A stretch of DNA of 64,000 bases from CAYSPU01 sp964432995 (GTDB lineage Bacteria > Verrucomicrobiota > Verrucomicrobiia > Limisphaerales > JAHDYP01): the NCBI GenBank assembly GCA_964432995.1, contig CAYSPU010000001.1, positions 1 to 64,000 on the forward strand, written 5' to 3'. Shown in pieces: positions 1 through 8,196 of this stretch. The translations under genes and the position numbers were made by a program. Numbering within the stretch: position 1 is the stretch's first letter; every line of letters begins with the position of its first letter. Below the pieces are notes generated by a model, which did not search any database, was not told the origin of the DNA, and was given only the letters and a program-made list of their open reading frames with translations.

Positions 1-230
1 GGCTCTGCCGGTGTTGCCGGTGTTGCCGGTGTTGCTGCTACGGCAGGAGCTGCTTCGAGGACCGGCACGGTGGCATTCCAGGCCATGGAACGGATGACGG
101 ACTCGTTCTGTCTCGAGACGAGCGTCAGGTAGCTGCCCAGGACCAAGCCGATGATCATGATCGTGAGCACGGCGATGATCAGGGCGGAACCCCGGTTGCG
201 TTGTCGGTTTGGGGCAATACGAATCTTCAT
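1..230 (-). CDS. PilX-like minor pilin protein, N-terminal part (cut by window edge)
   Basis: The frame is open from an ATG at 230 to the window edge, giving 76 residues; the C-terminus lies outside. A short basic head (MKIRIAPNRQRNRGS) is followed by one hydrophobic helix (ALIIAVLTIMIIGLVLG). There is no Glu five residues into the helix. This is the layout of PilX N-terminal-domain proteins, minor components of type IV pilus-like machines. The gene lies 22 bp downstream of a PilW-like gene on the same strand and so completes a V-W-X minor-pilin set. The last visible residues are an Ala/Thr/Pro run encoded by a short repeating DNA unit (1-40). Assignment rests on the N-terminus and context only. 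Confidence 0.6.
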   Translation of the reverse strand, partial: MKIRIAPNRQRNRGSALIIAVLTIMIIGLVLGSYLTLVSRQNESVIRSMAWNATVPVLEAAPAVAATPATPATPAE

Positions 231-252
231 ACGTCATCTCTCTCTTTTCCGG

Positions 253-831
253 CTACTGCTTGCGAATCACCACGCGCGCGGACTGCACGCTCTCCGTGTT
301 GACCGCCTGCTGCATGATCTGCCGCGAGCAAATCCAACTCATCTGCACCAGCTTGCACGGCGCCGGGTTGGTCGGCACGAACGCCGGGTACTGGTCATAC
401 GTCCCCGCCACCGGATTGCGCTGAAAGTAGGCGAATCGCAGGAAGTCGCATTCCCGCAGAATCACCCGCCGCGTTCCCTGGCTGAGGCGCACCAATTGCG
501 CCGAAGACGGGGTGTAGACATAGCTCACGGTCCATGTCACCGCCGCGTTGGTGGGGTTGGCAAAGAGGAACGTCATGTGGTTCTCGTCGCCGCTGACCAG
601 GCGCTCGGCCTGACGTATCTCCATCGTCATGGTGTCCAGAGCGCTCCGGCTGATGTTGTCGAGGTCCACGTAATTGGTGAGGGCGGCAAAGCTGCGGGCG
701 CTGAAGAGGGTGAGCGCCATGATGGCGCCCAGGACCAGCATGCCGAGGCCCGAGGCGACGAGCACCTCGACCAGCGTCATGCCCCGCTGGGCGCGGTGCC
801 GCCGGTTAATAGACGTATTGTTGCAGACCAT
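253..831 (-). CDS. PilW/GspJ-like prepilin (type IV pilus or type II secretion minor pilin)
   Basis: 192 residues with a class III signal peptide. After a basic leader, the prepilin-peptidase motif G|MTLVEV (residues 17-23, Glu at +5) runs into a hydrophobic helix ending near residue 45. The soluble rest has no recognisable catalytic motif. In type II secretion and type IV pili such proteins form the tip or initiation complex of the pseudopilus at the inner membrane. The start overlaps the end of the upstream PilV-like gene by 26 bp, suggesting translational coupling, and a PilX-like gene follows after 22 bp. The exact subtype (PilW or GspJ) is not certain. Confidence 0.75.
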   Translation of the reverse strand: MVCNNTSINRRHRAQRGMTLVEVLVASGLGMLVLGAIMALTLFSARSFAALTNYVDLDNISRSALDTMTMEIRQAERLVSGDENHMTFLFANPTNAAVTWTVSYVYTPSSAQLVRLSQGTRRVILRECDFLRFAYFQRNPVAGTYDQYPAFVPTNPAPCKLVQMSWICSRQIMQQAVNTESVQSARVVIRKQ

Positions 832-1282
832 AACGCGTCACCAGTGTTCGCATTTGACGAAACCGTGTCACCCCGCCCGAGTTCCAGCGCACGTCGGCGA
901 TCACCATGCGCATGTTGGACTCGTACGCCGCCTCGGGCATGGAGACGGCGGACACGGTCAACGTCCCCTGGTAAGTCAAGCCCCCATCCTCATCTTCGCC
1001 GACCGCATAGAAAGGCGCGGAGAACGTGCTGGGAATGAAATTCGGGTCCGTCACCTGTTCCCAGCGATAGAGGCGGATGGTCTCCATCTTCTCCTGCAGA
1101 ATCTGTGTCGCCCGCAGGTTCTCCCGCGCCAACTGGATCACGGCGAATCCCTGGGTGAAACCGGCGTAGAGGCTGACGAAGATGATCGCGATGGCACCGA
1201 AGGCAACGAGGATCTCCACCAGGCTGAACGCCCCGCATCGCCTTTTCGATCCGTGAACCGCGTTTCCGATTGCCAGTTTCAT
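806..1282 (-). CDS. PilV/GspI-like prepilin
   Basis: 158 residues from the ATG at 1282. I preferred this start because an AAGG Shine-Dalgarno sequence lies 8 nt upstream and the longer frame to 1375 only adds a non-pilin head. Residues 14-24 hold a prepilin cleavage site of the form A|FSLVEI (Glu at +5), followed by a hydrophobic helix (LVAFGAIAIIFVSLYAGF). A short globular domain follows, with QILQEKMETIRLYRWEQ typical of PilV/GspI minor pilins. It is the first gene of a three-gene minor-pilin set transcribed toward position 1. The processed protein should sit in the inner membrane and join a pseudopilus. Confidence 0.75.
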   Translation of the reverse strand: MKLAIGNAVHGSKRRCGAFSLVEILVAFGAIAIIFVSLYAGFTQGFAVIQLARENLRATQILQEKMETIRLYRWEQVTDPNFIPSTFSAPFYAVGEDEDGGLTYQGTLTVSAVSMPEAAYESNMRMVIADVRWNSGGVTRFRQMRTLVTRYGLQQYVY

Positions 1283-1553
1283 AGCATCCGCCTTCTTCTC
1301 TGCGGGTTCATCAGAGCACGACTCCCGCCAGAATCTCGAGGGCACCGGCGGGCACGAAACCCCCGATGTGGACAAGGTGCTGAGGTATAGTCAGTTGACC
1401 ACTTGGGCCCGGTCGGGATAGCCCCACTTTTCCCGGCAGGCTAGGTCCATCTGGCTCTACTCGACCGGCGGCGTTCGTCCTTCGCGTCCGACTGATTCTC
1501 TCAAGAATTGGAAGAAGAACATACACATTGCCCATCGCGTTTTCTCAACTGTC
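1283..1553. other. Spacer between glgB end and prepilin operon
   Basis: This 271-bp spacer holds no supported gene. On the minus strand it would carry the promoter and leader of the prepilin operon. A TATACCTCAG string near 1386-1395 also occurs in the leader of the 1487-aa protein (45489-45498), but two copies are too few to call a promoter. Confidence 0.4.
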
Positions 1554-3808
1554 TTACCCCGAGCCATTGCCGTCCGCCGGTCCCGGGGTCTGCGGGCCGC
1601 CGGGTTCGTGTCGCAGCAGGAACACGCTGATCGGCGGGAGCTTGAGTTCGGCGGAACACGGCAGTCCGTGGGAGGGGTGTTCGGTGGCGGCGAGACCGCC
1701 GCAGTTGCCTTGGTTGCTTCCGCCGTAGAACGCCGAGTCGCTGTTGAGGATTTCCCTCCAGAATCCGGCTTTCGGCAGGCCGAGACGGTAGGGGGAGCGC
1801 AGCACCGGGGTGAGGTTGAGGACGACGAGAAGCGCCTGGCTCTGGGCCCGGTCCTGCCGCAGGAAGGAAAGCACGCTGTGATCGTGGTCGGCGCAGTCCA
1901 CCCAGCGGAATCCCTCCGGGTCATAGTCGGCATCCCAGAGAGCGGGATTGTCGCGGTAGACGCGGTTGAGGTCGGCGACGAACCGCTGGAGGCCCACATG
2001 ATACGGGCCGGCTTGGAGCAGTTCCCACTGCAGCTCGCGGTTGGCATCCCATTCTTCGCTCTGGCCAAACTCGCCCCCCATGAAGAGCAGTTTCTTTCCC
2101 GGGAACAACCATTGGTATGCCAGGAGGGCGCGGAGGTTGGCGAAGCGCTGCCAGTCGTCGCCGGGCATGCGGCCGAGCAACGAGGCTTTGCCGTGCACCA
2201 CTTCGTCGTGCGAGAGGGGGAGCANNNNNNNNNNNNNNNNNNNNNNNNNNNNTCGTTCTGGTGGTATTTGCGGAAGACGGGGTCGGTGCGGAAGTAGTTC
2301 AGGGTATCGTGCATCCAACCCATGTTCCACTTGAAGGAGAAGCCGAGGCCACCCAGGTAGGGGGGCCGGGTCACGAGCGGCCAGGCGGTGGATTCCTCGG
2401 CCACCGTGACGACGCCGGGATGGTTGACGTGGACGACGTGGTTGAACTTCTTCAGGAACTCGATGGCTTCGATGTTCTCGCGGCCGCCGTAGGCATTCGG
2501 GATCCACTCCCCCGGCTTGCGCGAGTAGTCGAGGTAGAGCATCGAAGCCACGGCATCCACGCGCAGGCCATCGATGTGATAGCGGTCCACCCAGAAGAGC
2601 GCGTTGGCGGTCAGGAAGTTGCTGACCTCATGCCGCCCGTAGTTGAAGATGAGGGTGCCCCAATCCTGGTGGGCGCCTTTGCGCGGGTCTTCGTGCTCAT
2701 AAAGGGCGGTCCCGTCGAACCGTTCCAAGGCCCATTCATCCCTGGGGAAGTGCGCGGGCACCCAGTCAACGAGCAGGCCGATCCCCGCCTCGTGCAGGCA
2801 CTGGACGAAGTATTGAAAGTCCGTGGGGGTCCCGTAGCGGCAGGTGGGCGAGTAGAAGCCTGTCACCTGATAGCCCCACGAGGGATAGAAGGCGTGCTCG
2901 GCGACCGGAAGCAGTTCCACATGCGTGAACCCCATCCGGCGGACATAGTCGATCAGCGGGCCCGCCAACTCCCGGTAGCCCAGGGACTCCGCCTGGTTCT
3001 TCTTCCGCCATGATCCCAGGTGAAGCTCGTAAACGGCCAGGGGAGAGTGCCAGGGATCCTGCCCGGCACGACGGGCAATCCAGGAGGCGTCATCCCATTG
3101 ATACTGGCGCGTGTTCCAGACGATGGAGGCATTCTTGGGCGCGGGCTCGAAATAAAACCCAAACGGGTCCGTCTTGAGCCGGAGGTTGCCCTGGCAGTCG
3201 AGGATCTCGAACTTGTAGAGGGTGCCTTCTTTCACGCCCGGAATGAAGATCTCCCACACTCCCGAAAGCCCCAGGAGCCGCAGGCAGTGCCGGCGGCCGT
3301 CCCACGCGTTGAAATCCCCCACCACGCTGACCCGGCGGGCATTGGGAGCCCATACGGCGAAGCTCACCCCCGACACCCCGTCGATGGTCCGCAGTTGGGC
3401 TCCCAGCTTGTCGTAGAGCAACTGCTCGTTGCCCTGACCGAAGAGATAGAGATCCGTCTCCCCCAGCGTCGGCAGGAAGGAGTAGGGATCCCGGTGCTGC
3501 CACCGACGCCCTTCGGCGTCTTCCACCACGAGGTCGTAGGCATACACCCCCGCTTTCTGTCGGTGCACCCCTTCGAACAAGCCGTCCGCATGCACCTTCT
3601 TGAGCTGGATCCGGGGAAGCGCCGGGTCGTGAGTGGGCACCGCTTCGACGGCACGCGCTCCGGGCATCAAGGCGCGGACCACCAGGCCCGAGCCGTCACG
3701 AAGCGGGTGCATCCCGAGGAGATCATGCGGACATTGGCGCTCGAGACGGACGAGGCTGGTGACTTCTGCCGGAGTGAGGATCATCGCAACTGCAATCAAC
3801 CACGTCAC
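1554..3808 (-). CDS. glgB: 1,4-alpha-glucan branching enzyme, split by a sequence gap
   Basis: Makes alpha-1,6 branches in glycogen in the cytoplasm. It has an N-terminal CBM48/E-set region (FAVWAPNARRVSVVGDFNAW), then a GH13 barrel with DWVPAHF (region I), GLRVDAVASMLY (nucleophile Asp), TVAEESTAW (acid/base Glu) and LPLSHDEVVHGK (region IV). The C-terminal beta-sandwich runs to about 1554. The 28 Ns at 2225-2252 lie between RKYHQN and VLPLSHDEV, and the frame changes across them. The downstream part must be read in a different frame from the upstream part. Family spacing implies that about 41 bases are missing, so the break is very probably an artefact. The start is a GTG at 3808, directly after the coaE stop; an ATG at 3784 is an alternative. 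Confidence 0.93.
2225..2252. other. Assembly gap (28 Ns) inside glgB
   Basis: Run of 28 N characters. The flanking codons (a 'ga' before and a 'tg' after on the coding strand) need a missing length of 2 modulo 3 to restore the reading frame, so 28 cannot be the true length. Branching enzymes usually have about 13 whole codons here, giving an estimate of 41 bases. Confidence 0.95.
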
Positions 3809-4411
3809 TCACCAAAAGGCACGCAAAAAGAAGCCGCTGAAGACGCGTTTCGCCTGCTCCTCGAGCATCCGGAGATCGCCGTTGTTCCAGATCACGCGGT
3901 CGGAGCGTGCCATCTTCTCGGCCACCGGCCACTGGGCGGCGAGACGCTGGCGGATCTGGGCGTCGCTCCAGCCCCGTGTCCGCAGCCGTTCCCATTGCAC
4001 TCGCTCGCTGCAACCGACACAGACGGCGCCATCGAACTCCTTTTCCGCTCCGATCTCGAACAGCAAGGGGATGACCACCACGCCGAGGTCGCGCCCTGCT
4101 TGTTTCCAAGCCGCGGCTTCGGTTCGCCAGGCAACGCGGATCCGGGGGTGGAGGATGGCTTCCAGGTCGCGTCTCGCTGCGGCGTCCGCAAAGACCCGGT
4201 CGGCCAGCGCGGCGCGGCGGAGTCGGCCCTGGTCATCCAGTACGGAATCGCCGAAGCGGATGCGGATCTCCTCGAGGGCGGGGGCACCGGGTTCCACCAC
4301 GATCCGGGCGAGGAGGTCGGTATCGACCAAGGCGATCCCGGAGCGCCCCAGCCACTGGACCAGCGTGGATTTGCCGCAGCCGATCCCACCTGTCAGCGCG
4401 ATGGTCTTCAC
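3809..4411 (-). CDS. coaE: Dephospho-CoA kinase
   Basis: Phosphorylates the 3'-hydroxyl of dephospho-CoA, the last step of coenzyme A synthesis, in the cytoplasm. The 200 residues match the usual family length. A P-loop (GGIGCGKST, residues 8-16) opens the protein, followed by VDTDLLAR (substrate-binding Asp), HPRIR near residue 88, and a C-terminal VIWNNGDLRMLEEQ typical of CoaE (V-x-N-N/S-G). It lies 36 bp downstream of the subtilisin gene, and its stop directly abuts the glgB start, so it is probably co-transcribed with glgB. Nothing looks unusual. Confidence 0.96.
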   Translation of the reverse strand: MKTIALTGGIGCGKSTLVQWLGRSGIALVDTDLLARIVVEPGAPALEEIRIRFGDSVLDDQGRLRRAALADRVFADAAARRDLEAILHPRIRVAWRTEAAAWKQAGRDLGVVVIPLLFEIGAEKEFDGAVCVGCSERVQWERLRTRGWSDAQIRQRLAAQWPVAEKMARSDRVIWNNGDLRMLEEQAKRVFSGFFLRAFW

Positions 4412-4447
4412 GGCCGCCCGTGGCGGGAAAGCCGGCGTGCGGCAACC

Positions 4448-7400
4448 TCAACGCCGGTAGGCCCGATAGAATTGCGCCGACGAACCGGCGTCCGTGGACA
4501 GGTCGAAGGGGATAACTCCGCCCACGGCCAGGTTCGTGGAGACCGGGGTCCACCCCATCAGGTCGGTCGACGATTCGATGACGTAGGTCTGGCCGGATTC
4601 GCCGATCAACCGGAGGGTGGGCTGTTCCGCGCTTCCCACCATCTGCAGTCGCACGGCGGATTCGGTCAGGCTCGCCAGCGGCAGCGTGAGGTTGTCCAGG
4701 TAGGCGGCATCTTCGAAGTCCTTGATGGGAGGATCGGCGAAATCCTTGGCATAGCGCCACTCGACGGTGTTGGTGCCGGCCGGTACCACGATGGCGTAGC
4801 GCGTCCAATCCACAGCCCCGCTCCAGTTGGTTACCAGGGTCCCGTTCAGCCAGAACTGCAGGTGGTCCCAGCCTTCCTCGGAGCTGACCCGGAAATCGAA
4901 CGAGAGCACGCCCGCGTCGAGTATCTCGGTCAATTGGAGCACGCTCTTCTGGCCATTCCCGATGGCGCCGGATCGGGCGGCGTACTGGCCGGTGGCCGCA
5001 TTCGTGGACTGGACCCGCCAGGAGGCGTGGCTGCCGGCCGGATTCAGCGCGTAGCTCAACACGGGACTGAAGGACCCGGTCTCGAAGTCGTCCGTGAAGC
5101 TTTCCGGGGCGAAGTTCGCGACCAGGACGTGGTCCTGATCCATCAGCAAGGCCAGGGGGTTGTCGGTGGACTCGACGCTGCCGGTCCATCGGACGAAGCG
5201 GTATCCGGGAAGCGGGGTGGCCGTCAGGGTCACGGTGCTGGCCGCTTCGTAATCGGCTTCGGCCGGGGTTGGGGCAACCGATCCCCCGGCGGTGGCGGTG
5301 ACGCCGAGATGGAAGAGGGTCCGATTGGTGAACGCGTAGAGCAGGCGGTTGGTGCCGGCGCTGGCCGCATAGCCGTCCAGGGCGATGGAGTAAGTGGTCG
5401 CCGCTCGGACGCCGAGGGTGACTTTGCTGTAGCGGTTGCCCGCGATGAAGTCGTCGTTGGCCGCGACTGTGGTCAGACTGTCGACCCGGGTGCCGGTGTA
5501 GACGCCCAGCAGCGTGTCATAGCTCACGTTCGTGGTCAGCACCTGCAGCATGCCATCGGCCGGTGCGGTCCAACGATACCAGATGGAGTGTCCCCCTTCG
5601 TTGCCGGCGTGGTTGGGCTCGCCGGACTCCTTGGTCGCCCGCTGGTTGCTGCAGGCGATGGAGCCCGAGTCGCCGGTCAGTTCCAGGGCGTTGACGAAGT
5701 GATCGTTCGACGGATCCGGGGGCCAGTAATAGACGGTGGTCTTCACTGTGATGGACTGGAGTCCGGCGTTATCGACGGCCGTGGCGTAGATGGTATTCTG
5801 GCCTTCCTGCAGCAGGAAGTTGCTCGACCACTGATCGCCGTCGAGGTCGGCGCGTTTGCCGGAGAAATCCTGGTTGATGCGGACGAGGACCTCGGCGATT
5901 CCCGAGGCGCCCGGTTGAGGATCGAAAGCCAGTCCGGTGACTTCCACGCGGTTCGTCGGGGAGATGTAACCGCTTCCGGGCCAAGTGAAGGCGGCGACGG
6001 GCGCCAGTGTGTCCGGCACGCCGTTCATTTCGACGCGCAAGCGGACGGTGCCGGTCTCTTCGTCGTCGGCGCCGCCGACGACGATGCGGTAGGTCTTGGC
6101 CGGTTCGGCCGTGAACGTGAGGTAGGCGTGCCGTCGTCCGTTGACGTCGTCCGCCGCAGCCACTTCTTTGACGTTGGCGATGTTCGTGCCGGTGTAGACC
6201 GCCACCACGGTGTCGAACGTGCTCCCCGCCGTATCGATCAAGACGGGAATATCGGTCGAAGCGGGCGAGGACCACATCCACCACAGCGTGCTGGCCACGG
6301 TCGGATTGTCCGCGTGGAACGGCTCCTGGAACTCGATCGTCGCGTACTGGTTGTCGGAGAGAATCACCCCGCCTTCGGGCGGCACCTTGTCGGCGTGCGC
6401 GAACATGTCGTTCCCCGGGGGACTGACGATGGTGTAGCGAACGACGTTGGTGCTGGGCGTCTTTGGCGCCGGGGCTGTGACAATGACCGTGAGGATCAAC
6501 TCGCTGACGTTGGTGGGGGCGACGAGCCGGCCGCTGTAGATGGCGTCTCCGGCGGCAGCGTCGGGGGCGGTGCCGTTGTTGACGAAGTTGACGGTCCCGT
6601 TGGTGCCGTAGGTGCCTTTGACGGTGGCGTTGGTCACGCTGAACATGTCGGTGACGGTCACGAAGATGTTGTTCGTGGAGCCGGCCAGGAGGACGGCGTT
6701 GTTGGGCGGGGTGATCGCCACCTCGAGTTCATTGTCGCCGACGGCGCTGAGAGCCTTGTAGGCATTGACGCGGCCTCCGGTGACGGTGATGCCGTTGAGG
6801 GCGACGGTGGGGACGACGGTCTTGAGGAGCCGCTCGCGGAGTTCGACCAGGGAGATGTTCGGGTAGTAAGCGCGGATGAGGGCGGCGACGCCGGTGACGT
6901 GGGGTGCGGCCATGCTGGTGCCCTGGTAGTATTCATAGGCAGTGGTGGAAGTGGCCACCGTCGAGTAAATGTCCACCCCCGGCGCCCCGAGATCGACCGT
7001 GGTGGCGCCGTAGTTGGAGAAGGAGGCCAACTGATCCGAACGATCGATGGCCGCCACGCTGATGATGTTGTCCAGATCGTAGTTCGCGGGGTAGGCGGGC
7101 TCTTCGTCGTTGTCCATGGCGTCGTTGCCGGCCGAAGCCACGAACAAGACACCGGCGTCCCGGGCCGCGGCGATGGCGTCGAACTCCGCCTTCATGTAGG
7201 GGCCGCCGCCGAAACTGGCGTTCATCACCGACGCCCCGTTTTCCACCGCGTACTCGATACCCTCGACGATGTCGGCGGATGCCAGACCGGAGGCACCGCC
7301 CACGCGGCACGCCATGATCCGAACGTTCCAATTGACGCCCACGTGGTCGTAGCCGTTGTTGGCAGCGGCGCCGATCGTCCCCGACACGTGGCTGCCGTGC

Positions 7401-8113
7401 CCGATGCTATCCATGGGATCCCCGCTGTCGTTCACGGCGTTGATGCCGAAGACGTCGTCGACGTAGCCGTTGTCATCGTTATCGGCGCCGTCGTTGGGCA
7501 CTTCGTTGGGGTTCTGCCACATCTGGGCGGAGAGATCGCGGTGGTCATAGCGCACGCCGCTGTCCACGACGGCCACAATGACGTTGGTGGAACCGACCGT
7601 GAGGTCCCAGGCGGTTTCGGCGGAGATATCGACCCCCACCACGCCGCCCTGGTCGCCGATATTGCGGAGGCCCCAGAGCGAACCATCCAGGAACTTCGCG
7701 TCCGTTGGCGTGCGGTGGAACTGCCGGATGTAGTCCGGCTCGGCGTAGAGGAAGAGGCCGGAGTCGCGCAGTGCGGCCAGCCGGCTCAGAAGGGATTCCT
7801 TGAGCTGGTCCTGGCCGGGAACGACCGCCACGGCCAGGGGAAGGCGCTGCCGGACCGGAACATCGAGAAGCACCAGACCGGAGACGCGCCGGTATTCGCG
7901 GGTCACCTCGAGTCCGATCGAACTCAGCAGCTCGCTGACGCCGGGGTCGGTCGGGCGGCGGTCCGCCTGGAGGCGGGCCAGGATTCGGGTGGGGTGGGCG
8001 TCATACCGGCCGATCTGGATCCAGGGGCTCTCTCCCTGGGCGAGCGCCCCGGGAACGAGCCCGGTCCAACCGGCCAGCAGGACCATCGGTAGCAACGTGC
8101 GCAGTCTCAACAT
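4448..8113 (-). CDS. Exported subtilisin-like serine protease (S8) with multidomain C-terminus
   Basis: 1221 residues from the ATG at 8113, which places a signal peptide (LLPMVLLAGWTGLVPGALAQ) at the N-terminus; the longer frame to 8377 is out-of-gene. The S8 domain carries VVDSGVRYDH (Asp, near residue 183), GHGSHVSGT (His, near 240) and GTSMAAPHVTG (Ser, near 398). After it come two related beta-sandwich modules (each with a ...YTGTN/R... and ...DD... core), an InlB-type repeat (GYRFVRWTGSVES), and a C-terminal module (TYVIESSTDLMGW ... FYRAYRR) shared with four other exported proteins here. It probably degrades extracellular protein. It is the last of four large exported-protein genes downstream of the secretin operon. 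Confidence 0.93.
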   Translation of the reverse strand: MLRLRTLLPMVLLAGWTGLVPGALAQGESPWIQIGRYDAHPTRILARLQADRRPTDPGVSELLSSIGLEVTREYRRVSGLVLLDVPVRQRLPLAVAVVPGQDQLKESLLSRLAALRDSGLFLYAEPDYIRQFHRTPTDAKFLDGSLWGLRNIGDQGGVVGVDISAETAWDLTVGSTNVIVAVVDSGVRYDHRDLSAQMWQNPNEVPNDGADNDDNGYVDDVFGINAVNDSGDPMDSIGHGSHVSGTIGAAANNGYDHVGVNWNVRIMACRVGGASGLASADIVEGIEYAVENGASVMNASFGGGPYMKAEFDAIAAARDAGVLFVASAGNDAMDNDEEPAYPANYDLDNIISVAAIDRSDQLASFSNYGATTVDLGAPGVDIYSTVATSTTAYEYYQGTSMAAPHVTGVAALIRAYYPNISLVELRERLLKTVVPTVALNGITVTGGRVNAYKALSAVGDNELEVAITPPNNAVLLAGSTNNIFVTVTDMFSVTNATVKGTYGTNGTVNFVNNGTAPDAAAGDAIYSGRLVAPTNVSELILTVIVTAPAPKTPSTNVVRYTIVSPPGNDMFAHADKVPPEGGVILSDNQYATIEFQEPFHADNPTVASTLWWMWSSPASTDIPVLIDTAGSTFDTVVAVYTGTNIANVKEVAAADDVNGRRHAYLTFTAEPAKTYRIVVGGADDEETGTVRLRVEMNGVPDTLAPVAAFTWPGSGYISPTNRVEVTGLAFDPQPGASGIAEVLVRINQDFSGKRADLDGDQWSSNFLLQEGQNTIYATAVDNAGLQSITVKTTVYYWPPDPSNDHFVNALELTGDSGSIACSNQRATKESGEPNHAGNEGGHSIWYRWTAPADGMLQVLTTNVSYDTLLGVYTGTRVDSLTTVAANDDFIAGNRYSKVTLGVRAATTYSIALDGYAASAGTNRLLYAFTNRTLFHLGVTATAGGSVAPTPAEADYEAASTVTLTATPLPGYRFVRWTGSVESTDNPLALLMDQDHVLVANFAPESFTDDFETGSFSPVLSYALNPAGSHASWRVQSTNAATGQYAARSGAIGNGQKSVLQLTEILDAGVLSFDFRVSSEEGWDHLQFWLNGTLVTNWSGAVDWTRYAIVVPAGTNTVEWRYAKDFADPPIKDFEDAAYLDNLTLPLASLTESAVRLQMVGSAEQPTLRLIGESGQTYVIESSTDLMGWTPVSTNLAVGGVIPFDLSTDAGSSAQFYRAYRR

Positions 8114-8196
8114 GGCAACAGCTTTCACCAGCCCGCACTTCCCCTCCGGTGCCAGCCCCGTGCGGGGAAGCCCGGCTGCCGGGTCGCGCGCGGCCG

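Noticed and set aside
3020..8092. A 1690-codon plus-strand open frame
   Set aside because: It lies antisense to glgB, coaE and the subtilisin gene, which have clear family motifs. Its own translation is low-complexity Gly/Val/Asp/His with no recognisable domain, as expected from an antisense frame in GC-rich DNA.
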